NCBI GenBank assembly: GCA_031771865.1
Contig: JASISA010000027.1
Location: 62,001-126,000, forward strand
Direction: 5' to 3'
Length of the DNA: 64,000 nucleotides
DNA from: Nothophaeocryptopus gaeumannii
Taxonomy: Eukaryota; Ascomycota; Dothideomycetes; Mycosphaerellales; Mycosphaerellaceae
Part shown: positions 32,785 to 41,045 of the stretch, one piece after another
Position numbering within the stretch: position 1 is the first letter of the stretch
Layout of the letters: each line of letters begins with the position of its first letter
Program-made: the position numbers and the translations under genes
The notes under the pieces: generated by a model
The model's database searches: none
Seen by the model: the letters and a program-made list of their open reading frames with translations, nothing else
What the model was told of the DNA's origin: nothing

Positions 32785-33513
32785 CTAAACCGTCGTGTTC
32801 AACGGCTGATTGGTCGCGTTGCCCTGGAAAGTCCACGACTTGAAATGTTCTCGGGCTTTGTCGCGACCGCTCGTGATCCAGACGACTGCAGTGTCGTAGA
32901 TGAACCGTCCCACGAGCAGTGCTGCTCTAACAGGGCCAGGAATCTTGAAGCGCAGGATGACTTGCTGATGAACGTATATTCCCCAGCCCAAGAGAACGAG
33001 CCCAGGTCCTGCGAGAAAGTCTCCCACTTCCCCACCTTCTCCGATGCTGATCTGGATACCGAAGGCCAGTGGCACAATGGCAATGACCGTCCATACAAGT
33101 GCTCGAATATACAGCCTCTCGGCGATGAAGAGACGCTGAATCGTGAACAGGAAGCACTGAGCTGCAACGGCGAGCAGGTACATCGCGGCCGCAAGAAAGT
33201 AGACGTTGAGAACGGAGTTCAGATCGTGCTTCATCGGGACTTCTCCATGCCGGGAGCCGTGAGAATAGAACCCGGCTGTCTTTCCGAGTTCTTCCTGGAC
33301 GATGCTCAGCGGAAGGAGCGCAACTCTTACGCCCTCAGTGGGACGTACTCGCCGCAGATGAAGCATATCACTGAGCAGCCTCCGACGTCTGGTCCAGGCT
33401 GACTGAAGTTGCGCGAAACTCTCCACAGTACAGTAGCCACAAAAGAGCAGGGTAGTACCGGAGAAACCACGGCTTCTCCAACCGCCACTGTGCATTGCAT
33501 TTGCAATTTGCAT
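32785..33513 (-). CDS. Small multi-pass membrane protein of unknown function
   Basis: The first ATG in frame is 33513 (MQIANAMHSGG), giving 242 aa; a later ATG (MKHDLNSVLN) would give about 146 aa and retain all the strong membrane segments. Hydrophobic segments include VYFLAAAMYLLAVAAQCFLF, ALVWTVIAIVPLAFGIQI and FLAGPGLVLLGWGIYVH, and there is a possible additional one near the N-terminus. The C-terminus is hydrophilic (ARHFKSW-like, ending QPLNTTV). No family recognised. The N-terminal 95 residues are less protein-like, so the start is uncertain. Confidence 0.5.
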   Translation of the reverse strand: MQIANAMHSGGWRSRGFSGTTLLFCGYCTVESFAQLQSAWTRRRRLLSDMLHLRRVRPTEGVRVALLPLSIVQEELGKTAGFYSHGSRHGEVPMKHDLNSVLNVYFLAAAMYLLAVAAQCFLFTIQRLFIAERLYIRALVWTVIAIVPLAFGIQISIGEGGEVGDFLAGPGLVLLGWGIYVHQQVILRFKIPGPVRAALLVGRFIYDTAVVWITSGRDKAREHFKSWTFQGNATNQPLNTTV

Positions 33514-33956
33514 AGCCACGCTTACTGTTACACAACACTAGTCGGAAGAGGCTGCCGCAGAGCTCAGCCGTACCGCTCTAGATTCGACCTGCTAGGAACT
33601 TCTTCTTAGTTCAATATCCTGATCAGATGCCATAACATTGCGCCCGATATTGCGGCAAAAGACTCGTTGCATGACCGGCAAGTAATGACGCTGGTAGGAT
33701 AGATTAGTAACGAATATAAGGGTGGAATTTGAGGATACACACTAGAGCGTGTCCAAAGACTCCTGAGGCAATAATCGGCGCAACCAAATGCTGATACTAG
33801 CCTAGTGAGATTTAGTAAAAGAATGTCGACTTCTTAAGTAGTTTCTGAGCAGCTTACATCTATCCAGACCAGCGAGACAGTCATCAAAATCGATGTCCCA
33901 GCGAGCGTAGCTCATACACAATAATGGCCCACATATTGGCAGGGACAAGGATTGCT
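33514..33956. other. AT-richer gene-poor stretch
   Basis: No gene seen. Base composition looks more AT-rich than the flanking housekeeping genes. It opens the gene-poor island at 33.6-35.7 kb. Confidence 0.4.
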
Positions 33957-34165
33957 TCATCCTAAAGAGGCGTCTTTACACTCTAGCCCGAGGGATCCGG
34001 TGTGCCGCCAGCCACAGGTTGTTCCCACCTTTGTATATCTGATTAGTCCAAGTCGCCCGCGGTCCTTATTTTACTTACGCAACAACAGTCGCAGACATTG
34101 TATCCAACTACAGATTGGACAGCAAGGTAAAGAAGTCCTAAGGAGAGGAGTCCACGGCGGAACAT
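33957..34165 (-). CDS. Small cysteine-rich secreted protein (52 aa), effector-like
   Basis: Two exons: 34165-34079 (29 codons) and 34028-33957 (24 codons including TGA). The 50-nt intron (34078-34029) has a GTAAGT donor, an ACTAAT branch-like sequence and an AAG acceptor. The predicted protein has a hydrophobic signal peptide (MFRRGLLSLGLLYLAVQS), a short polar start, then a cysteine cluster YNVCDCCC and two further cysteines (TTCGWR and LECKD). That is six cysteines in about 31 mature residues. An AT-rich TATA-like element lies about 97 bases upstream. Secretion and disulfide pairing are inferred. No family recognised. The gene is too short to be found by simple ORF length cut-offs. Confidence 0.5.
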
Positions 34166-34622
34166 GTTGATCGAAGGCCGAGAATCCAGTTGTAGGAGGA
34201 AGATCGTAGTAAAGGTGGAAGACCGCTGCCTGAGAACTTCCCTCGACGTAGTCGACTAGGCGATGTATATTTGAGGAGGAGAGACCCAGTCTACACGGAC
34301 ACGCCGGAAGCACTCGGAGATTATACACATGGATGAAGGCTGGGATGCATTTTTGAAACGCTCAGCCAGGTATGCGAACTCTATTGGTCGATGCTGTCCT
34401 CTAATAAGCCTCGTCGAGACTTCCCCGAGCCCCAGTTAGCTCTTCGTGCGGCTGATACACCGGTCAAAAAGGCGGGTACGGCCGACAAGTGCCAAGACCT
34501 TCACATGTGCAGCGGTCTTTTTCGTTAATGACTAGGTGCAGCTGGGCACAAACTCGAAAAAATCATAAGCCGACTATCTTCTAGCCGTCCTCCGATCTTC
34601 CTCCTCCATTATTTTCGTCGCT
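34166..34622. other. Gene-poor stretch upstream of small secreted protein gene
   Basis: Holds the promoter of the gene at 33957-34165 and the first copy of the dispersed 30-bp repeat (34411-34441). No other gene supported. Confidence 0.4.
34411..34441 (+). repeat. Dispersed 30-bp repeat, copy 1
   Basis: Reads CGTCGAGACTTCCCCGAGCC followed by CCAGTTAGCT. It is identical over about 30 bases to copy 2 at 35206-35235, which is in the same orientation. Confidence 0.85.
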
Positions 34623-34724
34623 AAGCATCATCCTCGACCAAGCATCATCCTCGACTAAGCATCATCCTCGACCAAGTATCATCCTCGACTGAGCATTATC
34701 CTCGACTAAGCATCATCCTCAACC
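34623..34724. repeat. 17-bp tandem repeat, six copies
   Basis: Six head-to-tail units of 17 bases with consensus AAGCATCATCCTCGACC. The units differ at one to three positions (C/T at the last base, and single changes in units 4-6). Located about 80 bases beyond the 3' end of the small secreted protein gene on the minus strand. Confidence 0.93.
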
Positions 34725-34800
34725 TTAGTCGATCAACCTTAGCTTTACAAACAATAGCACTAACCCTCGCTTCCCTAGCTATAAACCTCATCGTATTAAC

Positions 34801-34941
34801 TTACCTGCAGTCGGAGCAATATGCTGCTTCACATGCCGAATCTTCCCCGCAGTAAGCTGCGCAGTCGAGATAATTACTGCCGACGCAAGCAGTAGCGTAG
34901 GGGAGGATAGCGAGCAGGAGGGTTAGGAGGTGGAACTTCAT
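34801..34941 (-). CDS. Small cysteine-rich secreted protein (46 aa), effector-like
   Basis: ATG 34941 opens a 46-codon frame ending at TAA 34803-34801. The signal peptide MKFHLLTLLLAILPYATA is followed by a mature part of about 28 residues with six regularly spaced cysteines (CVGSNYLDC, AYCGEDSAC, AYCSDCR). The stop overlaps a perfect consensus donor (CAG|GTAAGT), so the last residues may be altered by splicing. The nearby acceptors I tried give only a few to about 25 extra residues before another stop. The upstream flank carries repeated GGTGAGGTTTGAGT motifs. No family recognised; secretion is inferred from the N-terminus. Confidence 0.5.
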   Translation of the reverse strand: MKFHLLTLLLAILPYATACVGSNYLDCAAYCGEDSACEAAYCSDCR

Positions 34942-34955
34942 ATTTTGTAGCTTTC

Positions 34956-35046
34956 GGTGAGGTTTGAGTGGTTAGCGTGGTGAGGTTTGAGTAGATGATG
35001 TAGTGCGTTGTAGGTTTCGGTGAGGTTTGAGTAGATAGTGTAGTGC
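34956..35046. repeat. Short direct repeats in the promoter of the 46-aa secreted protein
   Basis: GGTGAGGTTTGAGT occurs three times (34956-34969, 34979-34992, 35019-35032). The last two copies are each followed by GTAGAT and a TGTAGTGC block. The repeats lie 15-105 bases upstream of ATG 34941 when read on the minus strand. Confidence 0.85.
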
Positions 35047-35205
35047 ATCTACGAGCCGATACGTTGTACGTTAACTTATAGAATTTTTGTCCTCAACGAA
35101 ACCTCAGCCGGAACGATGCGGCAGACAACTGAAACTTGCGAAGTTGTGAAACTAGGACAGATGTAAAGCTAAACCCGGTATTCGCTGCTTTTGCGTCGCA
35201 TGTAC

Positions 35206-35235
35206 CGTCGAGACTTCCCCGAGCCCCAGTTAGCT
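35206..35235 (+). repeat. Dispersed 30-bp repeat, copy 2
   Basis: Same sequence and orientation as copy 1 (34411-34441), 795 bases away. It forms an inverted pair with copy 3 at 35400-35424. Confidence 0.85.
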
Positions 35236-35399
35236 GACCCAGCTCTAGCAGATCCCGATCACTTTGGTTAAGGCACCACACTCTATCTACCTTGCACCTC
35301 GTTACCCACGCCTCTATATCCATGGAAGCAACGAGCGACGTGTGGCCGCACCCGAGGGGGCCGTAGGGTCATGTGCAGATTTGATAGGATTTGATTCGG

Positions 35400-35424
35400 C
35401 ACTGGGGCTCGGGGAAGTCTCGAG
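35400..35424 (-). repeat. Dispersed repeat, copy 3 (inverted)
   Basis: The reverse complement reads CTCGAGACTTCCCCGAGCCC followed by CAGTG, matching copies 1 and 2 over about 23 bases. Together with copy 2 it bounds a 219-base segment as inverted ends, reminiscent of a small non-autonomous element (MITE-like). No target-site duplication is obvious. Confidence 0.8.
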
Positions 35425-35677
35425 GTCTAAGCCTGGCCGTACGCATTGTCCACTCTACCATGATCGCAATTCTTCTTGTTGCGGATGCTGAGTCGAGTCG
35501 ACCATTCTGCTACCCTGCTAGGATTCGAGATGATGGCGACCCCTAAGCGGCATATACACCGCAGATCGCTGGACTGACCAATTTTGCATCTCGCTGTGCT
35601 GCGAGCTAGCGAAACATCAGCGTTGTGGAGCTCTCGCTTGTCTTCTAGGGTCTCTCGATCATGAAGAGAAGCGCCAG

Positions 35678-36190
35678 ATGGCGCCGACTTTCGAATCGCA
35701 GCCTGTGACCCAACAGGAGGAAATGGTCAAGAATGCCTACCGTGCCACCCACGAAGCTGAGATGTACAGGCTACAAAATTTTGATGTCCAGATCACGATC
35801 ATCGAATTAGAGTCGCAGGCCCACGATATACATGTACCAATGACGCTCTGGAGAACTGTGTTGCCAACATTTGCTCAGTGGCAATTCATGGACACGATAG
35901 GTTTCGCCTTTCCCCAGCTCACCCCTGTCCACTTCGCAGTACGGTCTCTTAACACGCTCAAGTATCTTCTAGCATCGACCGATCCTACAATTCAGCTCAG
36001 CATCTCACAAGCTTCACGAGTAATGCAAGAAAAGCTTCCTTCTTTTAAGCCAAGGCACAGCCCAGATGAACCACTCCCAGTGCCAGCGAAGATGTCTGCT
36101 TTAGATATCGCTGCATTATGGCTAGAGCCTGAAGCTGCCGGATGCTTGCTTTCAAGATCCTGTCACGGGAAGAAACTTTCAGGGAATTAA
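35678..36190 (+). pseudogene. Ankyrin-like protein relic
   Basis: ATG 35678 opens a 170-codon frame with ankyrin-like stretches (LTPVHFAVRSLNTLKYLLAS, KMSALDIAALWLEPEAAG). It loses similarity near 36150 and stops at 36188-36190. One shifted frame continues more sensibly from there (LAFKILSREETFRELSVSYE) to a TGA at about 36237-36239 and a few further codons. This suggests a frameshifted and nonsense-mutated ankyrin protein. It could alternatively be a short intact gene. Function unknown. Confidence 0.4.
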
Positions 36191-36239
36191 GTGTCTCCTA
36201 TGAGGCTGACCCTGACGCGGCTACCCCAAACCAACGATG

Positions 36240-36569
36240 AGCGGAGGCGAAAGACCAGTCTGATCTGAACATGCTACGAACATCGTTACAAGCGTGATAT
36301 CCTGTCGCTGGAGGACAAGAGAATTTCTTCGCACAGCTCAACTTGATCATGGCAATGTAGCGGATACTCTGCCAGCTCTTGGGCGGGCGAGAGATTCGTA
36401 GACACGGACGTGACAAAGCATGATGATCTTGAGGCTTTGCAGGAATTATCTGAGTTCTACACAGGATGAATGATGTGCAGACATTCTGGATTGGTCTGCA
36501 TTTTACATCCTTTGGAATTCAGTACGCAAATCAGGCAGCGTGTGGAGCTTTGTGAGATTTGACATACCT
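36240..36569. other. Intergenic
   Basis: Remnant 3' sequence of the ankyrin relic and the 3' flank of the GST gene; nothing else seen. Confidence 0.35.
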
Positions 36570-37304
36570 TTAATGATCATTCCTAGCCGACCAAGGCCCA
36601 CAAGCCGTATACAGCCTCTCAAAAGCCGGATCAACAGCATACATCCTCGCCAGACAACCTCCTCCCAGCACCTTCGTCCACTCCAAGAGCCCCACAATCA
36701 AGAAATCCGCATACGAAGGCGTCTCGCCCAGACAGAACGGTCCCTTCGGATCCTCTTTGAGGATCTTGGCCCACTCCTTCAACAAAGGCGTAGCGCTCTC
36801 CCACGCCTTCTCTCCACCAGCTTTCGCCTCATATTCCTCGAGTGACATTCCATGCGTTGTCTTGCGAGCATTGATGTGGTAAGAACGTGTGGGTTCAGAG
36901 AGGCATTCCCTCGGCATCCGAGGAACGAGAACAGCTTGAAGGGTTATGATAATCTTAGTCCAGAGCCTCTGGACTCGCTGATGAACAGGATGGTCAAGTT
37001 GGACACTAGGTTCAGGAAACACCTTCTCAATAGCTTCTGCAATCTTGGCAGATTCCATAATGTATTTCCCACCCGGCATTCGCACAGCGGGAATTGTGTA
37101 AGGATTCAGTGCCGTTCCGGGCAGATGAGGCGGGATCTTGAGTTTCCAGAAAGTTGGGGTGATGTCTGGGCCGTGAACCCATCTCGTTTGGTAGTCGATG
37201 TTCTTATAGTTAAGGAGGAGGCGGGTTTTCCAGACGTTGGGAGACCAGGTTGTTCCTGTGCTGAAGCGGGAAGGGTTGTCGAAGAGGACTACTTTGTCGG
37301 TCAT
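36570..37304 (-). CDS. Glutathione S-transferase-like protein
   Basis: Intronless 244-aa protein from ATG 37304. The N-terminal thioredoxin-like GST domain begins VVLFDNPSRF and has TTWSPNVWKTRLLLNYKNI, a fungal Ure2p/GST N-terminal pattern. NPYTIPAVRMPGGKYIMESA contains the cis-proline and the glutathione-binding ES motif (here MES). The C-terminal helical domain ends with LGETPSYADFLIVGLLEWTK, the N-capping box/hydrophobic staple type segment. Fungal homologues of this type conjugate or reduce small electrophiles; the substrate is unknown. Confidence 0.88.
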   Translation of the reverse strand: MTDKVVLFDNPSRFSTGTTWSPNVWKTRLLLNYKNIDYQTRWVHGPDITPTFWKLKIPPHLPGTALNPYTIPAVRMPGGKYIMESAKIAEAIEKVFPEPSVQLDHPVHQRVQRLWTKIIITLQAVLVPRMPRECLSEPTRSYHINARKTTHGMSLEEYEAKAGGEKAWESATPLLKEWAKILKEDPKGPFCLGETPSYADFLIVGLLEWTKVLGGGCLARMYAVDPAFERLYTACGPWSARNDH

Positions 37305-38521
37305 GATTAGAATGTGGGAGAGAGGATGAAATGTTAGCAGGTGTGCAAGCGGCTCTTATCAAAGCCGCTAGCTAGCCACGTTGATTGAGGTCGTCCCGTT
37401 AGCTGATGAATGAAGGAAGGGGCTTATGAAAGGTCCTATAGGCTAAGATCCAACCTGAACTGATTCGAGATGCCGCGGTCTCTCCATGCTGAGTCAGATG
37501 AAAGTCGATCAAGACCTACCCTGAGTACACCTCGATTGGACTAGTAGGTCACTGAAACGCCAGCATACCGCGACACCAGCAGAATGGAGGTCAGTTCGCA
37601 TAACGGGACCAGTGGCATCGGCGGCCGTCCAGTGAATGTGAAAGCGTGTCCGATGCTCTGAGACCTATCGCAACGTCGAATGCTGGCGAGCGGGGGCTGA
37701 AGTTCCCTCAGTCGTGTAAGCACCTCTACCCTGACCAATGCGCCTAGACTGCATCCCGAAGTATTTTGGCGTGGCAGCTCGTCAATATGGACGCCGGGTG
37801 AGGTCTTCTCCTGGTGTCTCCCATATGCCTAACAGAAACTTGTTTGCGACATGCGACCTTGCTCTTCAACCGCGCTACTGTGAGGCATCTACTCAGCGCT
37901 GCAAACAAATGCTGATGAGAACGCGTGAGGGGGATCGAGATTCGGAAGCGTGTATTGTGGCCTCGAAGTGATAGTCGGTCTCGATCTGACTATTGGTCGA
38001 ATTTGGCGTCTGCAACAAGACAATCCGATACTTCAGCGCCATGTCGAGATCGCTGCGATGTGTGAAAACGAAGAAAGAGGACGCACAGCAGCGTCTTTTG
38101 GGATGAAGTGAGGTTGAAATCGTGATGAGTGAACACGAGGCACTCTCTTGCCTCAGGCATACTATAGAATATCTCTTGGCACTGTCAACCAACTCCGTCT
38201 GCGACCTCACCTCCTCTCGCTCTTTCGTCAACACATATTGCCATCAGCATCGCATGTCACTGATTGCGCACGCAGTTCCAGAGAAGCATTTTTCATCAAG
38301 TTGCAAATGGCTCTGACAGCTCTGTCCGAGACGGCGAATCAACCTCAAATAGAAATTCCAAAAGCGTACATCGTCATCGTCTACCGGTGGGACGTGACGA
38401 TGCGCTAAAATGGTCAAAGTATATGGGATGTCACTCTTGTCGAGACCGCGTGTCCGACATCTTCCTCATATAGCAGTCACTAAAATGGAAACTGACCTGA
38501 AGCCCTTGCCCATGAGCACTG
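37305..38521. other. Intergenic, divergent promoters
   Basis: About 1.2 kb between the divergent GST and MFS genes. No gene supported. An upstream ATG at 38484 opens a 32-codon frame ending in TGA within the MFS coding region, in another frame (see findings). Confidence 0.4.
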
Positions 38522-40087
38522 ATGCAGTCTTACCTCCAATACAGACGTCTACACCAACGGGTGACCTCGCAAAATCCGGCTGAAGAGACACATACCGAAA
38601 AAGCAAGCGATGAGCAACTTGGAAATGAGTTGAATGTCGTTCATTCGAACGACGACGACTCTACGAACCCTCGAAACTGGTCCTCCTTCCACAGATATCG
38701 AGCCTTCGCGATTGTCTGGCTGCTAGTCTTCACTCAAGGATTGGTCTCAACCTGCGATTCCAACGTCGGCAAACCAGCCTCTACAATCCTTCACGTCTCA
38801 GAGACAACCTATCCCCTCGACACGGCTCTGTTCTTCGTCGGTTTGGCACTAGGTGCACTCTTCGCTGGACCACTCTCAGAGACACCCGGCCGCAGACCGG
38901 TATACCTCTTGTCGACGTTTCTGTTACTATGCTTCACGTTAGGAGCAGCCTTGGCACCCAACTTCGGTGCTTTGTTGGCTTTACGATTCCTGGGTGGTCT
39001 CACGAGCAGTCCTACCCTTTCTATTTATGGTGGGACGCTGGCAGATTTATTCACGAATAATGAGAGGAGATCTGCATGGCCGATCTTCGCAGCGAGCCCG
39101 TTACTTGGACCCGTACTTGCGCCTGTTGCTGGAGGATGGATAGGGCAGTATATTGACTGGCGATGGACGCTCTGGATCGGACTCGCTTTTGCTGGGGTCG
39201 CGTTTCTTCTGGCGCTCGCAATGCTTCCAGAGACTTTCGAGCCTCGTCTGCTGGTGTGGAAGGCCAAGCATCTGCGGAGGGTTACCAAGAACGAGACATT
39301 TGTCGCACCGGTGGAGCGAGGAGATTCGCTGCTCCAACGAGTGTCAACCAACGCAGCTCGTCCATTCGTCTTCTTCACAAGCGAGCTGATCGTCATTCTT
39401 CTCGGCTTCTATTCGGTGCTCATCTTCGTCATCAATTTCAGCTTCCTCAATGGCCTGGACTTCATCTTCACCATGAAGTATGATGTATCGGCCGGAGTTA
39501 CGTCGCTGGACTTCCTCAGCATCGCAGTCGGCATCCTGATCGACATAACATGCACACCTCTATACACCAGGCTGGTCCGAAGAGTCATGCGCAGACAATT
39601 TCGAGCATTCGTCAAAAGGAGGCCAGCAGACGCAACTGACGACTCCTCTTCGGTCGAGGTGGACGACTCTATCCCACCAGAACTATCCCTCATCCGAGCT
39701 GCCATCGCAGCACCCTTCCTGCCAGTCTCATTGTTCTGGCTGGGCTGGACGAACTACGCCGATATCAACCCAGCTTCCGGATACGTCGCAACGGTCTTCT
39801 TCGGCTTCGCGCTCTCCGGAATCTTCATCTCAAGCTACCAGTATATCATCGATAGCTATGAGAGGTACTCATCTTCAGCGCTGGCGAGCATCACGATGGC
39901 GAGATATATCGTTAGCGCGGGTATGGTCGTCGCGGCAAGACCAATGTATGAGGGCATTGGTGTGCAGTTCGTCATGACGATATTGGGATCATTGGCGCTG
40001 CTTTTGGTGCCGGTGCCTTGGTTGTTGTTGAGATATGGCGATCGTATTAGAGATGGGTTCAAGTTTGCTCATGATGTTAGTCGTTGA
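38522..40087 (+). CDS. MFS multidrug/polyamine-type transporter (DHA1-like)
   Basis: Intronless 521-aa protein from ATG 38522. After a hydrophilic N-terminus with DDDSTNPRNWSSFHRYRAFA (the D-x-NP-x-NW motif that precedes helix 1 in fungal DHA1 transporters) there are about twelve hydrophobic segments. GPLSETPGRRPVYLLSTF is the DHA1 loop 2-3 signature. RFLGGLTSSPTLSIYGGTLA matches the helix 4 R-F-x-G-x-x-x-S-P motif. A long cytosolic loop (RRPADATDDSSSVEVDDS) separates the halves. Family members export drugs, polyamines or metabolites at the plasma membrane. Substrate not predictable. Confidence 0.9.
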   Translation: MQSYLQYRRLHQRVTSQNPAEETHTEKASDEQLGNELNVVHSNDDDSTNPRNWSSFHRYRAFAIVWLLVFTQGLVSTCDSNVGKPASTILHVSETTYPLDTALFFVGLALGALFAGPLSETPGRRPVYLLSTFLLLCFTLGAALAPNFGALLALRFLGGLTSSPTLSIYGGTLADLFTNNERRSAWPIFAASPLLGPVLAPVAGGWIGQYIDWRWTLWIGLAFAGVAFLLALAMLPETFEPRLLVWKAKHLRRVTKNETFVAPVERGDSLLQRVSTNAARPFVFFTSELIVILLGFYSVLIFVINFSFLNGLDFIFTMKYDVSAGVTSLDFLSIAVGILIDITCTPLYTRLVRRVMRRQFRAFVKRRPADATDDSSSVEVDDSIPPELSLIRAAIAAPFLPVSLFWLGWTNYADINPASGYVATVFFGFALSGIFISSYQYIIDSYERYSSSALASITMARYIVSAGMVVAARPMYEGIGVQFVMTILGSLALLLVPVPWLLLRYGDRIRDGFKFAHDVSR

Positions 40088-41045
40088 CGTGTAGAGAAAC
40101 GTGAATGCGCAAGCTCACGTGGTCTATTCCCGGCGACATGCAGGACTTTGGTACTGCTGCTTTCGCCTTGGCGGCCTTACCTTTCAGGTGCAAAGTTTCT
40201 ATGGGCAGCGTGGAGACCTTTGCCCATTTAGATAAGCACGTGAAGCCATACTGTCTCCGTGGTACGTTCCATATAGGTTTGACCCTGTTCGGCGATGATA
40301 CAACTCCAGCCATCGCGATGTTAATGTACAGCAGCCCAGCTCCACAGATCTATGTTACTGTTCACCAAACGAGCGATTGTATTTGTGAGTAGCTGCAGCG
40401 CGAGCTTGTCGTTGCGTTGATACACGTCCTGCGCATGTAGTCCGATGAATTCTCTCGCGTAATAGGTCAAGGTAATGTTGCGCGTTAAGAGCAGCTACTG
40501 CCGCTCAGCTGCACATACGGAGTCTTTCAGAGCATGGTATATGGGCCCGACGTCAAGACGAGAAGGACAGTCGTCGAGGACGTGCGAACAAGCGCTGTAC
40601 ATGTAGACTTAGGCTCGGATGCCAGCTCGTGTACGAGAGCAGTCGTTTGTGTCGACTCGCCATTCTTGATCTAGCACAAGGGTGTAGTAGGGGAACTTCG
40701 CCTCGGCGCGTAGATGTGCGTGCGAGTGAAGGGGTGAATCTGTGAAGGGGTGCTATGCTTCATTGGAGAGGATATCAGCCTCAGGCACTCATACTCCGCG
40801 GCTGACGCTGAGGCCATCGTCGTCACCGCCAAGGAGAGAGCTTCGTCGCCCGGGAGTCCCTGACCTTTAACATGTCCACGTACTAACAGCTTATCCTTCA
40901 CTTTGCAGTTGCCTGGCGCATTACGACGCCTCTAATTGAACCGTCTCTTGAAGTCAAAAGTTACTTCCTGATCATCTTTACACTGGCGTCTGCACCCTTA
41001 CCTGTCTAACGTACACAGGCGCCGCGGCCGCCGAAGTCCGGCAAC
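40088..41045. other. Intergenic
   Basis: About 950 bases between the MFS and Sla2 genes, both on the plus strand. No gene supported. The last few hundred bases should be the Sla2 promoter and 5' UTR. Confidence 0.4.

Noticed and set aside
35500..35560. tRNA-like box B resemblance near 35511
   Set aside because: Only a partial GATTCGA match; no A box at the right distance and no cloverleaf could be drawn.
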